Below are positions 18,801 to 27,312 of a stretch of 47,342 nt of DNA, in pieces. Each line of letters begins with the position of its first letter. The first letter of the stretch is position 1. This DNA comes from Candidatus Hydrogenedentota bacterium. GTDB taxonomy: Bacteria > Hydrogenedentota > Hydrogenedentia > Hydrogenedentales > JAGMZX01. Under the pieces are notes generated by a model that was not told where the DNA came from, did not search any database, and was given only the letters and a program-made list of their open reading frames with translations. The stretch is from contig JAKQEQ010000035.1 of NCBI GenBank assembly GCA_029556545.1, forward strand, positions 1 to 47,342, read 5' to 3'. The position numbers and the translations under genes are program-made.

Positions 18801-21572
18801 TGAGTCGCCGCCGGATTGCACCGAGACATCGCCTTCGCAAATGTCGAGCGCTGTGGCGCCGGGGTCGACGAAGGGGTCGCCACACTCGACGGTGAGTTGA
18901 GCGTCGCCGTTAAGCGTAATCACCGGCGGCGTGGTGTCCACGACGGTAACCGTGCGGGTGACCTGCGCAGCTTGGTTCCCGGCGCTGTCCGCAGCATCGT
19001 AGAAAATGACGTAGTTGCCAGGTATAGCCGTATTCACCTTTTCTTCGCCGCCGCCTTCGCTGGCCTGCACGGGCACGTCGCCTTCACAGAGATCGAGCGC
19101 CGTCGCTCCAGGATCAATAAACGGTTCTCCGCATTCGGCGGTCATTTGCGCCGCGCCGTTAAGCGTGATGACGGGCGGCGTCGTATCCACGACGGTAACC
19201 GTGCGCGTAACCTGCACGGCCTGGTTTCCGGCGTTGTCGGTGGCGTTGTAAGTAATGACGTAGTTTCCGGGCGTCCCGGTATCGACCGTGCCTGCCGTTT
19301 GGACAGGGACGTTGCCTTGGCAGGCGTCGAGCGCGGTAGCGCCCGGATCAACGAAGGGGGTTCCGCATTCGACAGTCATTTGCGCCGCGCCGTTGAGCGT
19401 AATCACGGGCGGCGTCGTATCCACGACGGTAACCGTGCGCGCGACTTGCACTGCTTGGTTTCCGGCGTTGTCGGTGGCGTTGTAAGTAATGACGTAGTTT
19501 CCGGGCGTCGCGGTATCGACCGTGCCTGCTGCTTGCACGGGGACGTTTCCTTGGCAAGCGTCGCGCGCGGTAGCGCCTGGATCAATGAAAAGGGAGCCGC
19601 ATTCGACGGTTATTTGCGCCGCGCCGTTGAGCGTAATCACGGGCGGCGTCGTATCCACGACGGTGACGGTGCGTGTGACTTGCGCGGCTTGGTTGCCGGC
19701 GCTGTCCGCCGCGTCATAGGTGATGGTGTAATTGCCAGTTGTCGAGGTATCGACGGTGCCGCCGATTTGCACGGGGACATCGCCTTCGCAAATGTCCAGC
19801 GCTGTCGCGCCTGGGTCGGTGAACGGCTCGCCGCATTCGACGACAAATTGCGCGGTGCCGTTGAGCGTGATCACGGGCGGCGTCGTATCCACGACGGTGA
19901 CCGTTCGCGCGACTTGGGTTGCCTGGTTTCCGGCGCTGTCCGCCGCGTCATAGAAAATAACGTAGTTGCCGGGCGTTCCCGTGTTCACCTTCTCTTCGTT
20001 GCCCCCTTCGCTCACTCGGACCGGCACATCGCCTTCGCAGGCGTCGAGCGCCGTCGCGCCCGGATCAACGAAGGGCGTTCCGCACTCGACGGTCATTTGG
20101 GCCGCCCCGTCAAGCGTAATCACGGGCGGCGTGGTATCCACGACGGTAACGACGCGCGTGACTTGTGCGGCCTGGTTCCCGGAGTTGTCCGTCGCGTCGT
20201 AGGTGACGATGTAATTGCCGGGCGTCGCGGTATCGACTGTGCCCGCGGCTTGCACGGGCACATCGCCTTCGCAGGTATCGAGCGCCGTAGCGCCCGGATC
20301 GACGAAAGGCGTTCCGCACTCGATGGTCATTTGCGCCGCGCCGTTGAGCGTAATGACGGGCGGGGTGGCATCCACCACGTTGACCGTACGTATGACCTGA
20401 GCGGCCTGATTTCCAGCGCTGTCCGCTGCGTCGTACGTGATCGTGTACACGCCCGGCGTCGCGGTATTGACCAGACCGCTCGCCTGAACCGGGACTTCGC
20501 CTTCGCACGCATCGAGCGCGGTGGCGCCGGGGTCCGTGAACGGCGCGGGACACTCGACAGACATCTGCGCATTGCCCAATAGCGTGATGACCGGCGGCAG
20601 CGTATCCTCGACAATAACGGTGAGGGTAAAAGGTTCCGCCGCATTGCCGGAAGAATCCGATACCGTATAAACGAGCACGTACGTGCCCGGCGTGCTCAAA
20701 TCAACCGTACCCTGCACGACAAGGTTCGCCGTCAGGTCTCCTTCCTGTTCATCCGTGGCCGTGGGCGTTTCGAAACTCTCGCTACCGCATTCGACGTGTA
20801 TTGTCTCCGCGTTCGTGCCGCCAGCGCCATAATTGATGGTAGGCGGCTCTTGGTCGGTCCGCACGAGGGCCGTATCGGGCGCGCTGTCCAGTTCGCCGTC
20901 ATTCACAATGAGGGTCAGGACGTATACGCCGTGGGTTGACGTGGTGAACGACGGCGTGGCCGAATCCGCGCCCTCCAGCGTGAACGGCGCTTCGTCGCCC
21001 CCGCCGCCTTCTTGCACCGCGGCGGTCCAGGCGTAGGTCAACGGCTCGCCTTCCGGGTCGTAACTCTCGGTTCCATCGAGCATTACGGCCTGCCCGAGCG
21101 TGGCGACCCGGTTGGGGCCTGCATTCGCGACAGGTGGCAGATTGGGCGACAAGACCGTGATGTACTTGGGCTTGTAGACATTGACGACCGACGTTTGGCT
21201 CGCTTTGTTGCCGTTCCCGTCGACGGAATCCTCACGGATGAAGACAGTCAGGCCCACGTCATACTTGCCCGGCGCACGATAAATATGGATCGTCGTCTTT
21301 CCCTTGCCCACCGCGCCGTCGCCGAAGGTCCAGAAGTAATCAAGGACGGTTATGGTCGGGCGGCTCCCGTCTCGGAACTTGTTCCCGAGCACATACGGAG
21401 CGATAGCCTGCACATCGGCCTGGAACGTGACCGTCAAGGCCGCGTAACCGATGCGTGGCGCGCCCACGAAATCCGCTCGTACCTTGTCGAACCCGAGCGG
21501 ACAGCCGCTAAGCATGATAACAGCCGCCAACAGCAGGACAACATCAAACAGCCGACGATTTGCGTTCCCCAC
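15900..21572 (-). CDS. Giant lipoprotein with PKD and about 18 HYR/DUF5011-type repeats
   Basis: The protein has 1890 residues from the GTG at 21572, preceded by GAGAGGAGGGG; an upstream in-frame TTG has no such site. It begins with a lipoprotein signal ending in the lipobox MLSGC. Two PKD-like domains follow (one with YFWTFGDGA and the next with LTYAWTAAV), then about 18 immunoglobulin-like repeats of 78-83 residues with the frame DTTPPVITLNG...VECG.PF.DPGA.ALD.CEGD...TPG.Y.ITYDA.DSAGN.A.QVTRTVTVV. Most repeats have one Cys near each end, probably a disulfide. A jelly-roll-like C-terminal domain of about 200 residues follows (ADFEAGDDGFTASGLWHRT...FLGFSVDNICV). The protein is a stalk-like surface or periplasmic adhesin type; ligand unknown. 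A good promoter lies at 21666-21694. Confidence 0.88.
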   Translation of the reverse strand: MGNANRRLFDVVLLLAAVIMLSGCPLGFDKVRADFVGAPRIGYAALTVTFQADVQAIAPYVLGNKFRDGSRPTITVLDYFWTFGDGAVGKGKTTIHIYRAPGKYDVGLTVFIREDSVDGNGNKASQTSVVNVYKPKYITVLSPNLPPVANAGPNRVATLGQAVMLDGTESYDPEGEPLTYAWTAAVQEGGGGDEAPFTLEGADSATPSFTTSTHGVYVLTLIVNDGELDSAPDTALVRTDQEPPTINYGAGGTNAETIHVECGSESFETPTATDEQEGDLTANLVVQGTVDLSTPGTYVLVYTVSDSSGNAAEPFTLTVIVEDTLPPVITLLGNAQMSVECPAPFTDPGATALDACEGEVPVQASGLVNTATPGVYTITYDAADSAGNQAAQVIRTVNVVDATPPVITLNGAAQMTIECGTPFVDPGATALDTCEGDVPVQAAGTVDTATPGNYIVTYDATDNSGNQAAQVTRVVTVVDTTPPVITLDGAAQMTVECGTPFVDPGATALDACEGDVPVRVSEGGNEEKVNTGTPGNYVIFYDAADSAGNQATQVARTVTVVDTTPPVITLNGTAQFVVECGEPFTDPGATALDICEGDVPVQIGGTVDTSTTGNYTITYDAADSAGNQAAQVTRTVTVVDTTPPVITLNGAAQITVECGSLFIDPGATARDACQGNVPVQAAGTVDTATPGNYVITYNATDNAGNQAVQVARTVTVVDTTPPVITLNGAAQMTVECGTPFVDPGATALDACQGNVPVQTAGTVDTGTPGNYVITYNATDNAGNQAVQVTRTVTVVDTTPPVITLNGAAQMTAECGEPFIDPGATALDLCEGDVPVQASEGGGEEKVNTAIPGNYVIFYDAADSAGNQAAQVTRTVTVVDTTPPVITLNGDAQLTVECGDPFVDPGATALDICEGDVSVQSGGDSVDTATPGDYTITYDAADSAGNQATQVTRTVTVVDTTPPVITRNGAAQMTVECGDPFNDPGATALDACEGDVSVQTGGTVDTATPGNYVVTYDAEDSAGNQAAQVTRTVTVVDTTPPVITLNSAVEMTVECGALFIDPGATALDVCEGDLPVQTGGTVDTATPGNYVVTYDAEDSAGNQAAQVTRTVTVVDTTPPVITLNGDTQMTVECGEPFTDPGATAVDACEGDTPVQTGGDAVDTATPGDYIITYDAVDSAGNQATQVTRTVTVVDTTPPVITLNGDVQVTVECGDPFSDPGATAVDVCEGDVPVQTGGDAVDTSTPGDYLITYDAADNAGNQATQVTRVVTVVDTTPPVITLNGDAQITVECGDPFVDPGAAALDICQGDVPVQTGGDTVDTSTPGDYTVTYDAIDDAGNAATPQMRTVTVVDTVAPVLTLIGDDPLTWQCGVPFVDPGVTVFDACEPGLGFQTGGDTVDVQTLGAYMITYDAADSSGNVAAQITRTVDIVDTEGPVITLIGDAEMTIECTEDYFLDPGALAMDACEGPVQPSIGGDMVDLLSVGVYIITYDAIDSAGNPATQVTRTVTVVDTTPPQIYLFGDPDITMECGSPDYVPGAYALDDCEFEAPVEVGGDTVDLYTPGVYVVTYDSMDSHGNAADQVTRTVTVEDTLAPLLLLIDGDMVLCCGQDYTEPGAFASDMCDGDLTAEIVIGGDTVDPFTPGAYVITYDVSDSTGNAAQQQTRTVEVFGPCLNALCPDDGQLLCPCIFFADFEAGDDGFTASGLWHRTDQCAALLQPAGATFVQSFNMDGTCNYDMLTTVMGELTSPVIDLSAYAGGTVMLRFDYLCETEHLNPYDRASVFISTDGGSNFTVRADNNDSGSPTAPSQICDDGTGGEGEGQFEGGFEGQKISETLNGGPMWYTAMLDISFAAGSSEVVIQFTFDSFDESVNDFLGFSVDNICVSAQAPPAP
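16570..20860 (-). repeat. Coding tandem array, about 18 units of 234-250 bp
   Basis: Direct repeats of about 234-240 bases inside the giant lipoprotein gene. The same DNA words recur at each unit boundary, for example ATCACGGGCGGCGT near 17740, 17980, 18217, 18450, 19398, 19632, 19870 and 20120. Central units are nearly identical, while the first two and last four are diverged, the pattern expected of unequal crossing-over. Two units carry the same ten-to-eleven residue insertion (SEGG[NG]EEKVNT) four repeats apart. Confidence 0.9.
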
Positions 21573-21665
21573 GGGTTGCCCCTCCTCTCTGAATGGAAGA
21601 CCACACGATCCCAACTCACAATTCGGCGCGGATACGCCTCATTCCCGAATGAACCGCTCAACGCT

Positions 21666-21694
21666 AGTATTTTCCAGAAATCGCCAATTGTCAA
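21666..21694 (-). promoter_or_regulatory. Sigma-70-type promoter of the giant lipoprotein gene
   Basis: On the minus strand a perfect TTGACA box is followed after exactly 17 bases by AATACT (four of six to consensus). The expected transcript begins near 21659, leaving a leader of about 87 bases before the GTG start. The rest of the 416-base gap up to 21988 shows no further gene. Confidence 0.55.
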
Positions 21695-21988
21695 GTCCGT
21701 ATTGAGCGGCTCCCTGCACCAGATATCAGGGGAAACACCAAGACGAGCCGGGACATTTCAAGAATACGTGGTATATTGGGCCAAGATTTGGGTCGGAATT
21801 TGCAGTGGCGGACAAGACGCCTTTATCGTATACTGGACTGGAGGCCGGGGACGCGGTGCGTCAACGGCGCGGGAGGTTTGAACCGGCCAATTGATGGTCC
21901 GGATTCGAGAGCGTTCAGGGCATTTATGGCCCTGGCGCGGTGTTGAATGCGTCATGAGGCGGCAATGAAGCTCGGGAGGGCTAATGCG

Positions 21989-23653
21989 ATGAATCCGCGG
22001 AATTCTACTCGCTATATGACCATCTGTTTTCGGGGCAACCGATCCGGTCGATCTGGCGGTGTTCGGGGGAGCTCCGTCACGCTAGTGCTGGTGGTATGTC
22101 TCTGGCTCGCCACGGCGCTGCCCGCGGCCGCCGATCTCCAAACGGTCCAGGTTGGCGGCGAATTGCGCATTCGAGGCCAGTACTGGCGGCATTCCTTTGA
22201 CGATCCCACCGCCACCACCTACACGGGCAACATGATCCGCTGGCCGGCGAGCGCGCTCGGCGGCCGCCCCATCGGCGACCCCTATGGACGGCAGACCATC
22301 GTCAGCTTCTTCGACTGGGACAACCGGGGCGACGACTACCGGTTGGTCGAGCAGCGCACGCGTCTGAACGTGCGGGCGGATTTCACCGAGGAAGTGACCG
22401 GGTACATTGAACTCGAATCCTATGAGGCCTGGGGCGAGGATTTCCGGTCCAATTACATTACCGGCGTCGACCGCCGCGGCTCGGGCGACGTCGAGGTGTA
22501 TCAGGCGTATATCGAATTGCGCGACCTCTTCGGTGTTCCGCTCCAACTGCGCCTGGGCCGCCAGGAGGTCGTGCTCGGGTCCGGCTGGCTTATAGGCGCC
22601 AACGACCGTCTCCCCGAGTTCGGCGGGCTCTCCTTCGACGCGGTCCGCCTTACCTACGCGACGGACCAGTTCAGCGTGGACGCACTGTGGGCGAAGCTGG
22701 CCGAGCGGTTTTCGGACTGGAATGACTGCGACCGCGACCTGTATGCGCTGTACGGCAGCTATACGGGTATCGAGGCCGTGGCCTTCGACGCATATTGGCT
22801 GCTTCTCCGCGACGCGGCCCCGCTCCGCGACACCGCCGCCACCTGGCTCGGCGAGAAGATCGAGGACTGGCTTGGTCTGGACGATTACGAAACCACGTAC
22901 CTGCACACGGTGGGCCTCCGGATGCATGGCGAGCGCGGGGGCTTTGACTACAGCGTCGACGGGGCGTACCAGTTTGGGAACGCCTCGCACGTCGGCGTGC
23001 TGTTTAAGCCGTTTGTGTACGGGGACGCGGACGCGGAGTTCGACGCATGGGCGGGCGACCTCGAAATCGGCTACACCTTCGATCATCGGATGCGGCCGCG
23101 GCTGTGGATCGGCGCGGCGTACTTCGAGGGCGAGGACAACCGCGACATCTCGTTCTGGGAGTGGTGGAATCCGTTTGCGGCGTTGGTGGCGCCGAGGTCG
23201 AGCGTGAGCTTCAATCGGCTTTTCTCGGATAAGACGTACAGCCCAGTCCTGGACGACCAGGGCGCGCTGACGAACTTCTGGACACTGCGGGGCGGAGTCA
23301 GTTTCGCTCCGACGGAATCGGTGCGATTGGGCTTGGATGCGGCATGGTTGGAGGCGCTTGAGACATTTGACCGCCCAATCCATGTCCGGTGGGGTCGTAC
23401 ACGAATTCCCATACTGCCGGCGTTCAGCTTTCTGACCACGCCCACAGACGATTCGCTTGGTTGGGAACTGGGACTTTGGGGAGAGTACGCGTACTCGAAG
23501 GACCTGGTGTTCCGGGCGGGGTGGCATCACTTTTTCACGGGCAAAGGTTCGGCGGAAGGCAATTTCGTCGATCTGAACGGGTTGCTGTATCACGGCGGGA
23601 CGGACGACCAAGACGCGGATTACCTGTACCTTGAGGCGCGGGTGCTGTTCTAG
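21989..23653 (+). CDS. Alginate-export-type outer membrane beta-barrel
   Basis: The protein has 554 residues from the ATG at 21989, nine bases after a GGAGG site; two in-frame ATGs upstream are less well placed. A signal peptide is clear (VTLVLVVCLWLATALPAAA, cleavage before DLQ). The mature protein has the alternating aromatic/charged beta-strands of the alginate-export porin family: an early ELRIRGQYWRHSF strand, LRLGRQEVVLGSGWLIG, then strand pairs to a terminal LEARVLF with the C-terminal Phe needed for Bam-dependent insertion. Members export or take up anionic polysaccharides; the substrate here is not shown. It is divergent from the giant lipoprotein and convergent with the ion permease, so it is transcribed alone. 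Confidence 0.8.
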   Translation: MNPRNSTRYMTICFRGNRSGRSGGVRGSSVTLVLVVCLWLATALPAAADLQTVQVGGELRIRGQYWRHSFDDPTATTYTGNMIRWPASALGGRPIGDPYGRQTIVSFFDWDNRGDDYRLVEQRTRLNVRADFTEEVTGYIELESYEAWGEDFRSNYITGVDRRGSGDVEVYQAYIELRDLFGVPLQLRLGRQEVVLGSGWLIGANDRLPEFGGLSFDAVRLTYATDQFSVDALWAKLAERFSDWNDCDRDLYALYGSYTGIEAVAFDAYWLLLRDAAPLRDTAATWLGEKIEDWLGLDDYETTYLHTVGLRMHGERGGFDYSVDGAYQFGNASHVGVLFKPFVYGDADAEFDAWAGDLEIGYTFDHRMRPRLWIGAAYFEGEDNRDISFWEWWNPFAALVAPRSSVSFNRLFSDKTYSPVLDDQGALTNFWTLRGGVSFAPTESVRLGLDAAWLEALETFDRPIHVRWGRTRIPILPAFSFLTTPTDDSLGWELGLWGEYAYSKDLVFRAGWHHFFTGKGSAEGNFVDLNGLLYHGGTDDQDADYLYLEARVLF

Positions 23654-23706
23654 AGCGTGACGTTTGAGGGACCGGCGCGCGGTTGCGGGCTACGTGGGGC
23701 GTGGCG

Positions 23707-25011
23707 TCAGTAGAGGGCGAGGAGGAAGTAGCGCAGGTAGAGGTACGCGCTGCTGAGAAGGAGGGCGAGGAGTGTCAGGGGGATGCCGTAAACCATGAAG
23801 TGGGTGAAGGACACGTGGTAGCGGTTCTTTCTCGCAATCTGTACGACTACGATGTTTGCGGCGGTCCCGAGGACCGTGCCGTTGCCCCCGAGACACGCGC
23901 CTAACCCGAGCGCCCACCACAAGACGTCCGCCTGAGCCGCCTGTTCGGCGGGGAGACCCGCTTGGGCGATGAAAGCGGAGACAAGGGGGATCAACGCGAT
24001 TGTAACGGGGATCGCGCCCAGCGCCGCGGAAAGCACGCCGCTCACCCAGAGCATGGCGAGCGCGCCGACGAGCAGGCTGCCGCTGGTCATGCGGGCGAGT
24101 CCTCCGCCGAGAAGGTCAAAAAGCCCGTTGTATTCGAGGGCGGCGACAAGCATGAAGAGGCCGATGAGGAAGAAGATGGTCTCCCACTCGACTTTCTCCA
24201 CCGCGGCGCGCAAGGGGGTGCGCGTTATGATGACCATGAGCATGCCGCCCGCCAAAGCGACGAGGCCCGGCTGAATCTCGAAGACGTGGCTGACAGCGAA
24301 TCCGATCAGGATGAGAAAGAAGAGGGGCAGGCCGCGCTTCAGTTTGACGGCGTCGGTGATGGCGCGGCGCGGGTGGGCCTTTAAGATGCGCAGGCGCGCT
24401 TCAGGCTTCACGCGCATGGCGCGGCGGAAGACAAGAAACACGGCGATCAGGGATCCGGTCATGATGAGGATGACCGCGGGGGTCATGTGGAACAGGAAAT
24501 CATTGAAGTTCAGGTGGCTTTTCCCGCCGATCAAGATGTTCGGGGGGTCGCCGATCAGGGTGGCGGTACCGCCGATATTCGAAAAGATGGCCGTGAGGAT
24601 GAGGAAGGGGATTGCGGGTATCTCAAGAATCTGGGTGATCAGAATCGTAATCGGGACGATCAGCACGACGGTCGTCACGTTGTCGAGCAACGCGGAGAGC
24701 ACGGCGGTCGCGCAAACAAGACCGATGAGGAGCGGCATGCCGCGTCCGCGCGCCAGGCGCGCGATCATGACGGCCACCCACTCGAAGAGACCCGTCTCGG
24801 AAAGGATGCCGACGACCGTCATCATGCCGATGAGCAGGAACAGCACGTCGAGGTCGACGTGTTCCAGGGCCTTTTCATGCGGGATGAGTTGAAAAAAGAC
24901 CACCGCCGCGCCGCCCAGGACCGCCGCGGTGCTCGGCGGGATCTTCTCGGTGACGATAAACGCGTACGTCACGGCGAAAACCGCAAGGGATATCCAAATG
25001 GCAAGACTCAT
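23707..25011 (-). CDS. ArsB/NhaD-type ion permease
   Basis: The protein has 434 residues and about 12 membrane spans. The ion-transporter superfamily signature is present twice: SALLDNVTTVVLIVPI with GGTATLIGDPPNILIGG in the first half, and SAALGAIPVTIALIPL with GGNGTVLGTAANIVV in the second. These inverted-repeat hairpins form the ion site. Relatives are Na+/H+ antiporters (NhaD), arsenite pumps and dicarboxylate carriers; no arsenic genes are nearby, so a cation/proton or organic-anion carrier is as likely. The ATG overlaps the stop of the PTS/CBS regulator (ATGA), pointing to co-translation and control by it. Confidence 0.85.
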   Translation of the reverse strand: MSLAIWISLAVFAVTYAFIVTEKIPPSTAAVLGGAAVVFFQLIPHEKALEHVDLDVLFLLIGMMTVVGILSETGLFEWVAVMIARLARGRGMPLLIGLVCATAVLSALLDNVTTVVLIVPITILITQILEIPAIPFLILTAIFSNIGGTATLIGDPPNILIGGKSHLNFNDFLFHMTPAVILIMTGSLIAVFLVFRRAMRVKPEARLRILKAHPRRAITDAVKLKRGLPLFFLILIGFAVSHVFEIQPGLVALAGGMLMVIITRTPLRAAVEKVEWETIFFLIGLFMLVAALEYNGLFDLLGGGLARMTSGSLLVGALAMLWVSGVLSAALGAIPVTIALIPLVSAFIAQAGLPAEQAAQADVLWWALGLGACLGGNGTVLGTAANIVVVQIARKNRYHVSFTHFMVYGIPLTLLALLLSSAYLYLRYFLLALY

Positions 25012-25928
25012 ATGTTGATTACCCGGTCCAGCACGAGGATGCGATCGATGGCGCCGATGCGCTTGCCGTCTTGCACGACGTGCACTTTCGAGTGGCGGCG
25101 TACCGCCAGTTCAAACACGATTTCGAGCAGGGTGGCGTTTTCCGGTACGGCGGCGTAGTCGGTTTCCATGACGTCGCGGGCGGTCGTCTGTCGTTCCTCG
25201 GCGAAGTACTTTTCGAAGGGGTCGAACTCGCTGATGAACGAGACGCTCTTGAGCTGGCTGAAGAAGTCGGGCATGCCCAGCGTAAACAACCGCTCACAGG
25301 TGATCTCCCCCACGAGCGTCCCGTCATTCTCCACCACGGCGATTGCGTCCAGGCCGAACCGCCGCATGTACCGGGTCACGTCCTTCAACGGCGTGTCCGG
25401 ATGAATGCTCACATAGGGCTCGCGCATGATGTCGCGGGCCGTTACCAGCGTCTCCGGGCTCAGCACGCGGCGCGCGAGGAACTCGTGCACGGATTCCGCA
25501 TCCGCGAGGCTTAGGAGATACGCGCGCTCCTGCGCGTCGCCAAACAGTCGCGCGAACTGGGACATGACGCGCAGCGCGATGTTGGGTTGGTCCTCCGGTA
25601 CGACAAGCAGAACCACGAAATCGACGGGTAGTCCGTCCATGGCGCCGAAATCAATAGGCGCGCGAAGCCGCGCGACGCAGAGACACGGCTTCGGCAGTCC
25701 GGGAATACGCGCGTGCGGGAAGGCGAGGCCGTTCGCGAGGCCCGTTGCCTTCTCGCGTTCGCGGGTCAGGACCGCTTCATAGAGGCGGTTCCGCGTTACG
25801 CCTCCCCGTTCGCCCGGCGCCACCGCGTGCGCCAAGGCGTCGGTCATGTGTTCTATGAGGTCCCACTTGTCAGGTATGTCCAGACCCAGCAGGACCAGAT
25901 CCTTCGAGAATTCCAGGTCTTCCTTCAT
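25008..25928 (-). CDS. PTS EIIA-Ntr-like domain fused to a CBS pair
   Basis: The protein has 306 residues from the ATG at 25928, nine bases after GGGAGG. Residues about 5-155 form a PTS EIIA type 2 (nitrogen-PTS/fructose-like) domain with the phosphorylatable His72 in GLAFPHAR. Residues about 165-306 form two CBS motifs (ARDIMREPYVSIHPDTPL and ARDVMETDYAAVPENATL), which normally bind adenine nucleotides. No sugar-PTS membrane component is near, so a regulatory role is inferred: phosphorylation and nucleotide state would gate the permease encoded four bases downstream. A similar logic is known for PtsN with K+ transport. Confidence 0.85.
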   Translation of the reverse strand: MKEDLEFSKDLVLLGLDIPDKWDLIEHMTDALAHAVAPGERGGVTRNRLYEAVLTREREKATGLANGLAFPHARIPGLPKPCLCVARLRAPIDFGAMDGLPVDFVVLLVVPEDQPNIALRVMSQFARLFGDAQERAYLLSLADAESVHEFLARRVLSPETLVTARDIMREPYVSIHPDTPLKDVTRYMRRFGLDAIAVVENDGTLVGEITCERLFTLGMPDFFSQLKSVSFISEFDPFEKYFAEERQTTARDVMETDYAAVPENATLLEIVFELAVRRHSKVHVVQDGKRIGAIDRILVLDRVINI

Positions 25929-26076
25929 GAGGCCGGACCTCCCCCGGCTGCAATACGGCCCGTTCGGGTCGGTTGGATGGTAGGAGCGGAAAGCCACTCG
26001 ATCAGGGTGTTCGGATAGAGGATAGCACGTTTGTGTGGCACGATTCGAGCGCGCTAAGGCCGTGGCCGCCGGGCAG

Positions 26077-26442
26077 TTACTCCTCCGGCGGAACCGGTAT
26101 TGCGCGTAAGGGCGTATCCAGCGTCCCTGCGCCCGCCGCGGTGTCCGGAGACGGAGCGGAGCTTTCCGGCAATTCGACCAATTGCTTGAGGGCCTTGCCG
26201 GGTTTGAAGATGGGCACCCGCTTCGCGTCGATGGGCACCGCCTGGCCCGTGCGCGGGTTGCGGCCGATGCGCGCGTCCCGGGTCTTGATCTCGAAGACGC
26301 CAAAATTCCGTATTTCGAGGCGATTGCCCTCAGCCAGGGTTTCCGCGATGGTATCCAGGGTGGCCTGAATGACATCCGCCACCTCGTTCTGCGTGTAGCC
26401 CAACCGTTCCGCCACGTCGATCACAAGTTCTCGCTTGGTCAC
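26077..26442 (-). CDS. HU/IHF-family DNA-binding protein with acidic C-terminal tail
   Basis: The protein has 121 residues. Residues 1 to about 90 are the HU fold: TKRELVIDVAERLGYTQNEV, IRNFGVFEI, and the beta-arm RIGRNPRTGQAVPI that wraps DNA. FKPGKALK closes the domain. An extra tail of about 30 residues, rich in Pro, Ala, Glu and Ser, follows. Two GTG starts are possible (26451 and 26442); the second has AAGGAG at the right distance and is preferred. Upstream by 49 bases on the same strand is the tail-anchored unknown protein. Confidence 0.88.
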   Translation of the reverse strand: MTKRELVIDVAERLGYTQNEVADVIQATLDTIAETLAEGNRLEIRNFGVFEIKTRDARIGRNPRTGQAVPIDAKRVPIFKPGKALKQLVELPESSAPSPDTAAGAGTLDTPLRAIPVPPEE

Positions 26443-26491
26443 GCCTTCCACTCCTTGTCCCCGGTTCCGCCCGCCGCCGCCGCCGTGCCGC

Positions 26492-27067
26492 CTAGCGGTG
26501 CGGGAAGACGGTGTTCAACCACCAGTCCACCATGCCCGTGGCGTACGCCGCGCCGAGAGCCACGGCGATGACGACAATCGCGCCCACCACCCACACCACG
26601 GTTTCCATGGAACCGCTGGCTTGCATGGCGCCTTCCGCGGTTATCGTGGACGCGATGTAAATCTTCTCGCCCGCCTCCGCGCGCTGTTTCTTGTCGATGA
26701 GCGCACCCAGCGTCTCGTTAATCGCGATGAAGCAGCGGTGCCATTCGGTCTGGAGCTTCTTGATCGCCACGTCCGACTGGGCGTAAATCGATTCGAGACT
26801 CGTGGACTGCGAAACAATATTCATGGTATTGCTGTCGAGCGTGTAATCGGCGGCGAGTGTATCCTTGAGCACCCGGTGCTCCCGGGCCAGTTTGCTCTTG
26901 ATTTTGAGGAACTGGTTCTCGAGTTGCGCCTTATTGACGCCCGGACTCGGGTAGGCGTTCATGATCTGGTTGAAGAGCAACCAGTCGTTCATGAACTCCT
27001 GGCACATGGCCACGCGGCGCTCGAGCGTCGCGATAATCTGCATCTGCTTCTTGCTAAGTCGTGCCAT
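26492..27067 (-). CDS. Helical tail-anchored membrane protein of unknown family
   Basis: The protein has 191 residues from the ATG at 27067, 11 bases after GGGAGGT. About 140 residues of amphipathic helix (KKQMQIIATLERRVAMCQEF, then QLENQFLKIKSKLAREHRVL) precede one C-terminal hydrophobic span (TVVWVVGAIVVIAVALGAAY) and a short WW-containing tail. There is no signal peptide, so the helical part is cytoplasmic and held to the inner membrane from its C-terminus. It begins the minus-strand run that continues with HU, PTS-CBS and permease. Family not recognised. Confidence 0.65.
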   Translation of the reverse strand: MARLSKKQMQIIATLERRVAMCQEFMNDWLLFNQIMNAYPSPGVNKAQLENQFLKIKSKLAREHRVLKDTLAADYTLDSNTMNIVSQSTSLESIYAQSDVAIKKLQTEWHRCFIAINETLGALIDKKQRAEAGEKIYIASTITAEGAMQASGSMETVVWVVGAIVVIAVALGAAYATGMVDWWLNTVFPHR

Positions 27068-27312
27068 TGAAACGGCGACCTCCCTCGCGAAAAACCCCAC
27101 AGAGAAAAGACGAACTCTTAATCTAGCACACGCCGGGGGCAATGTCAAACCCGCCGCCCTTAAGTCAAACGGACATGCCGTGTTACAAAACTCCGCCGCC
27201 CGACCAGGCGACCGCTTGCGATTACCCCCTCGCGAACGCCACACTGTGTCGCCAGTCACGCGCGAGACGCCCGCGCCATGGAAAAGAAGGGCCGCAATTG
27301 GAGGAAACGCAA

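Noticed and set aside
16152..20582. Plus-strand frames opposite the giant lipoprotein
   Set aside because: They are periodic only because the real repeats are; no start signals and no recognisable fold.
16570..20860. Regular repeats resembling a CRISPR or satellite array
   Set aside because: The period is about 235 bases, the frame stays open throughout and repeats encode Ig-like domains, so it is a coding array.
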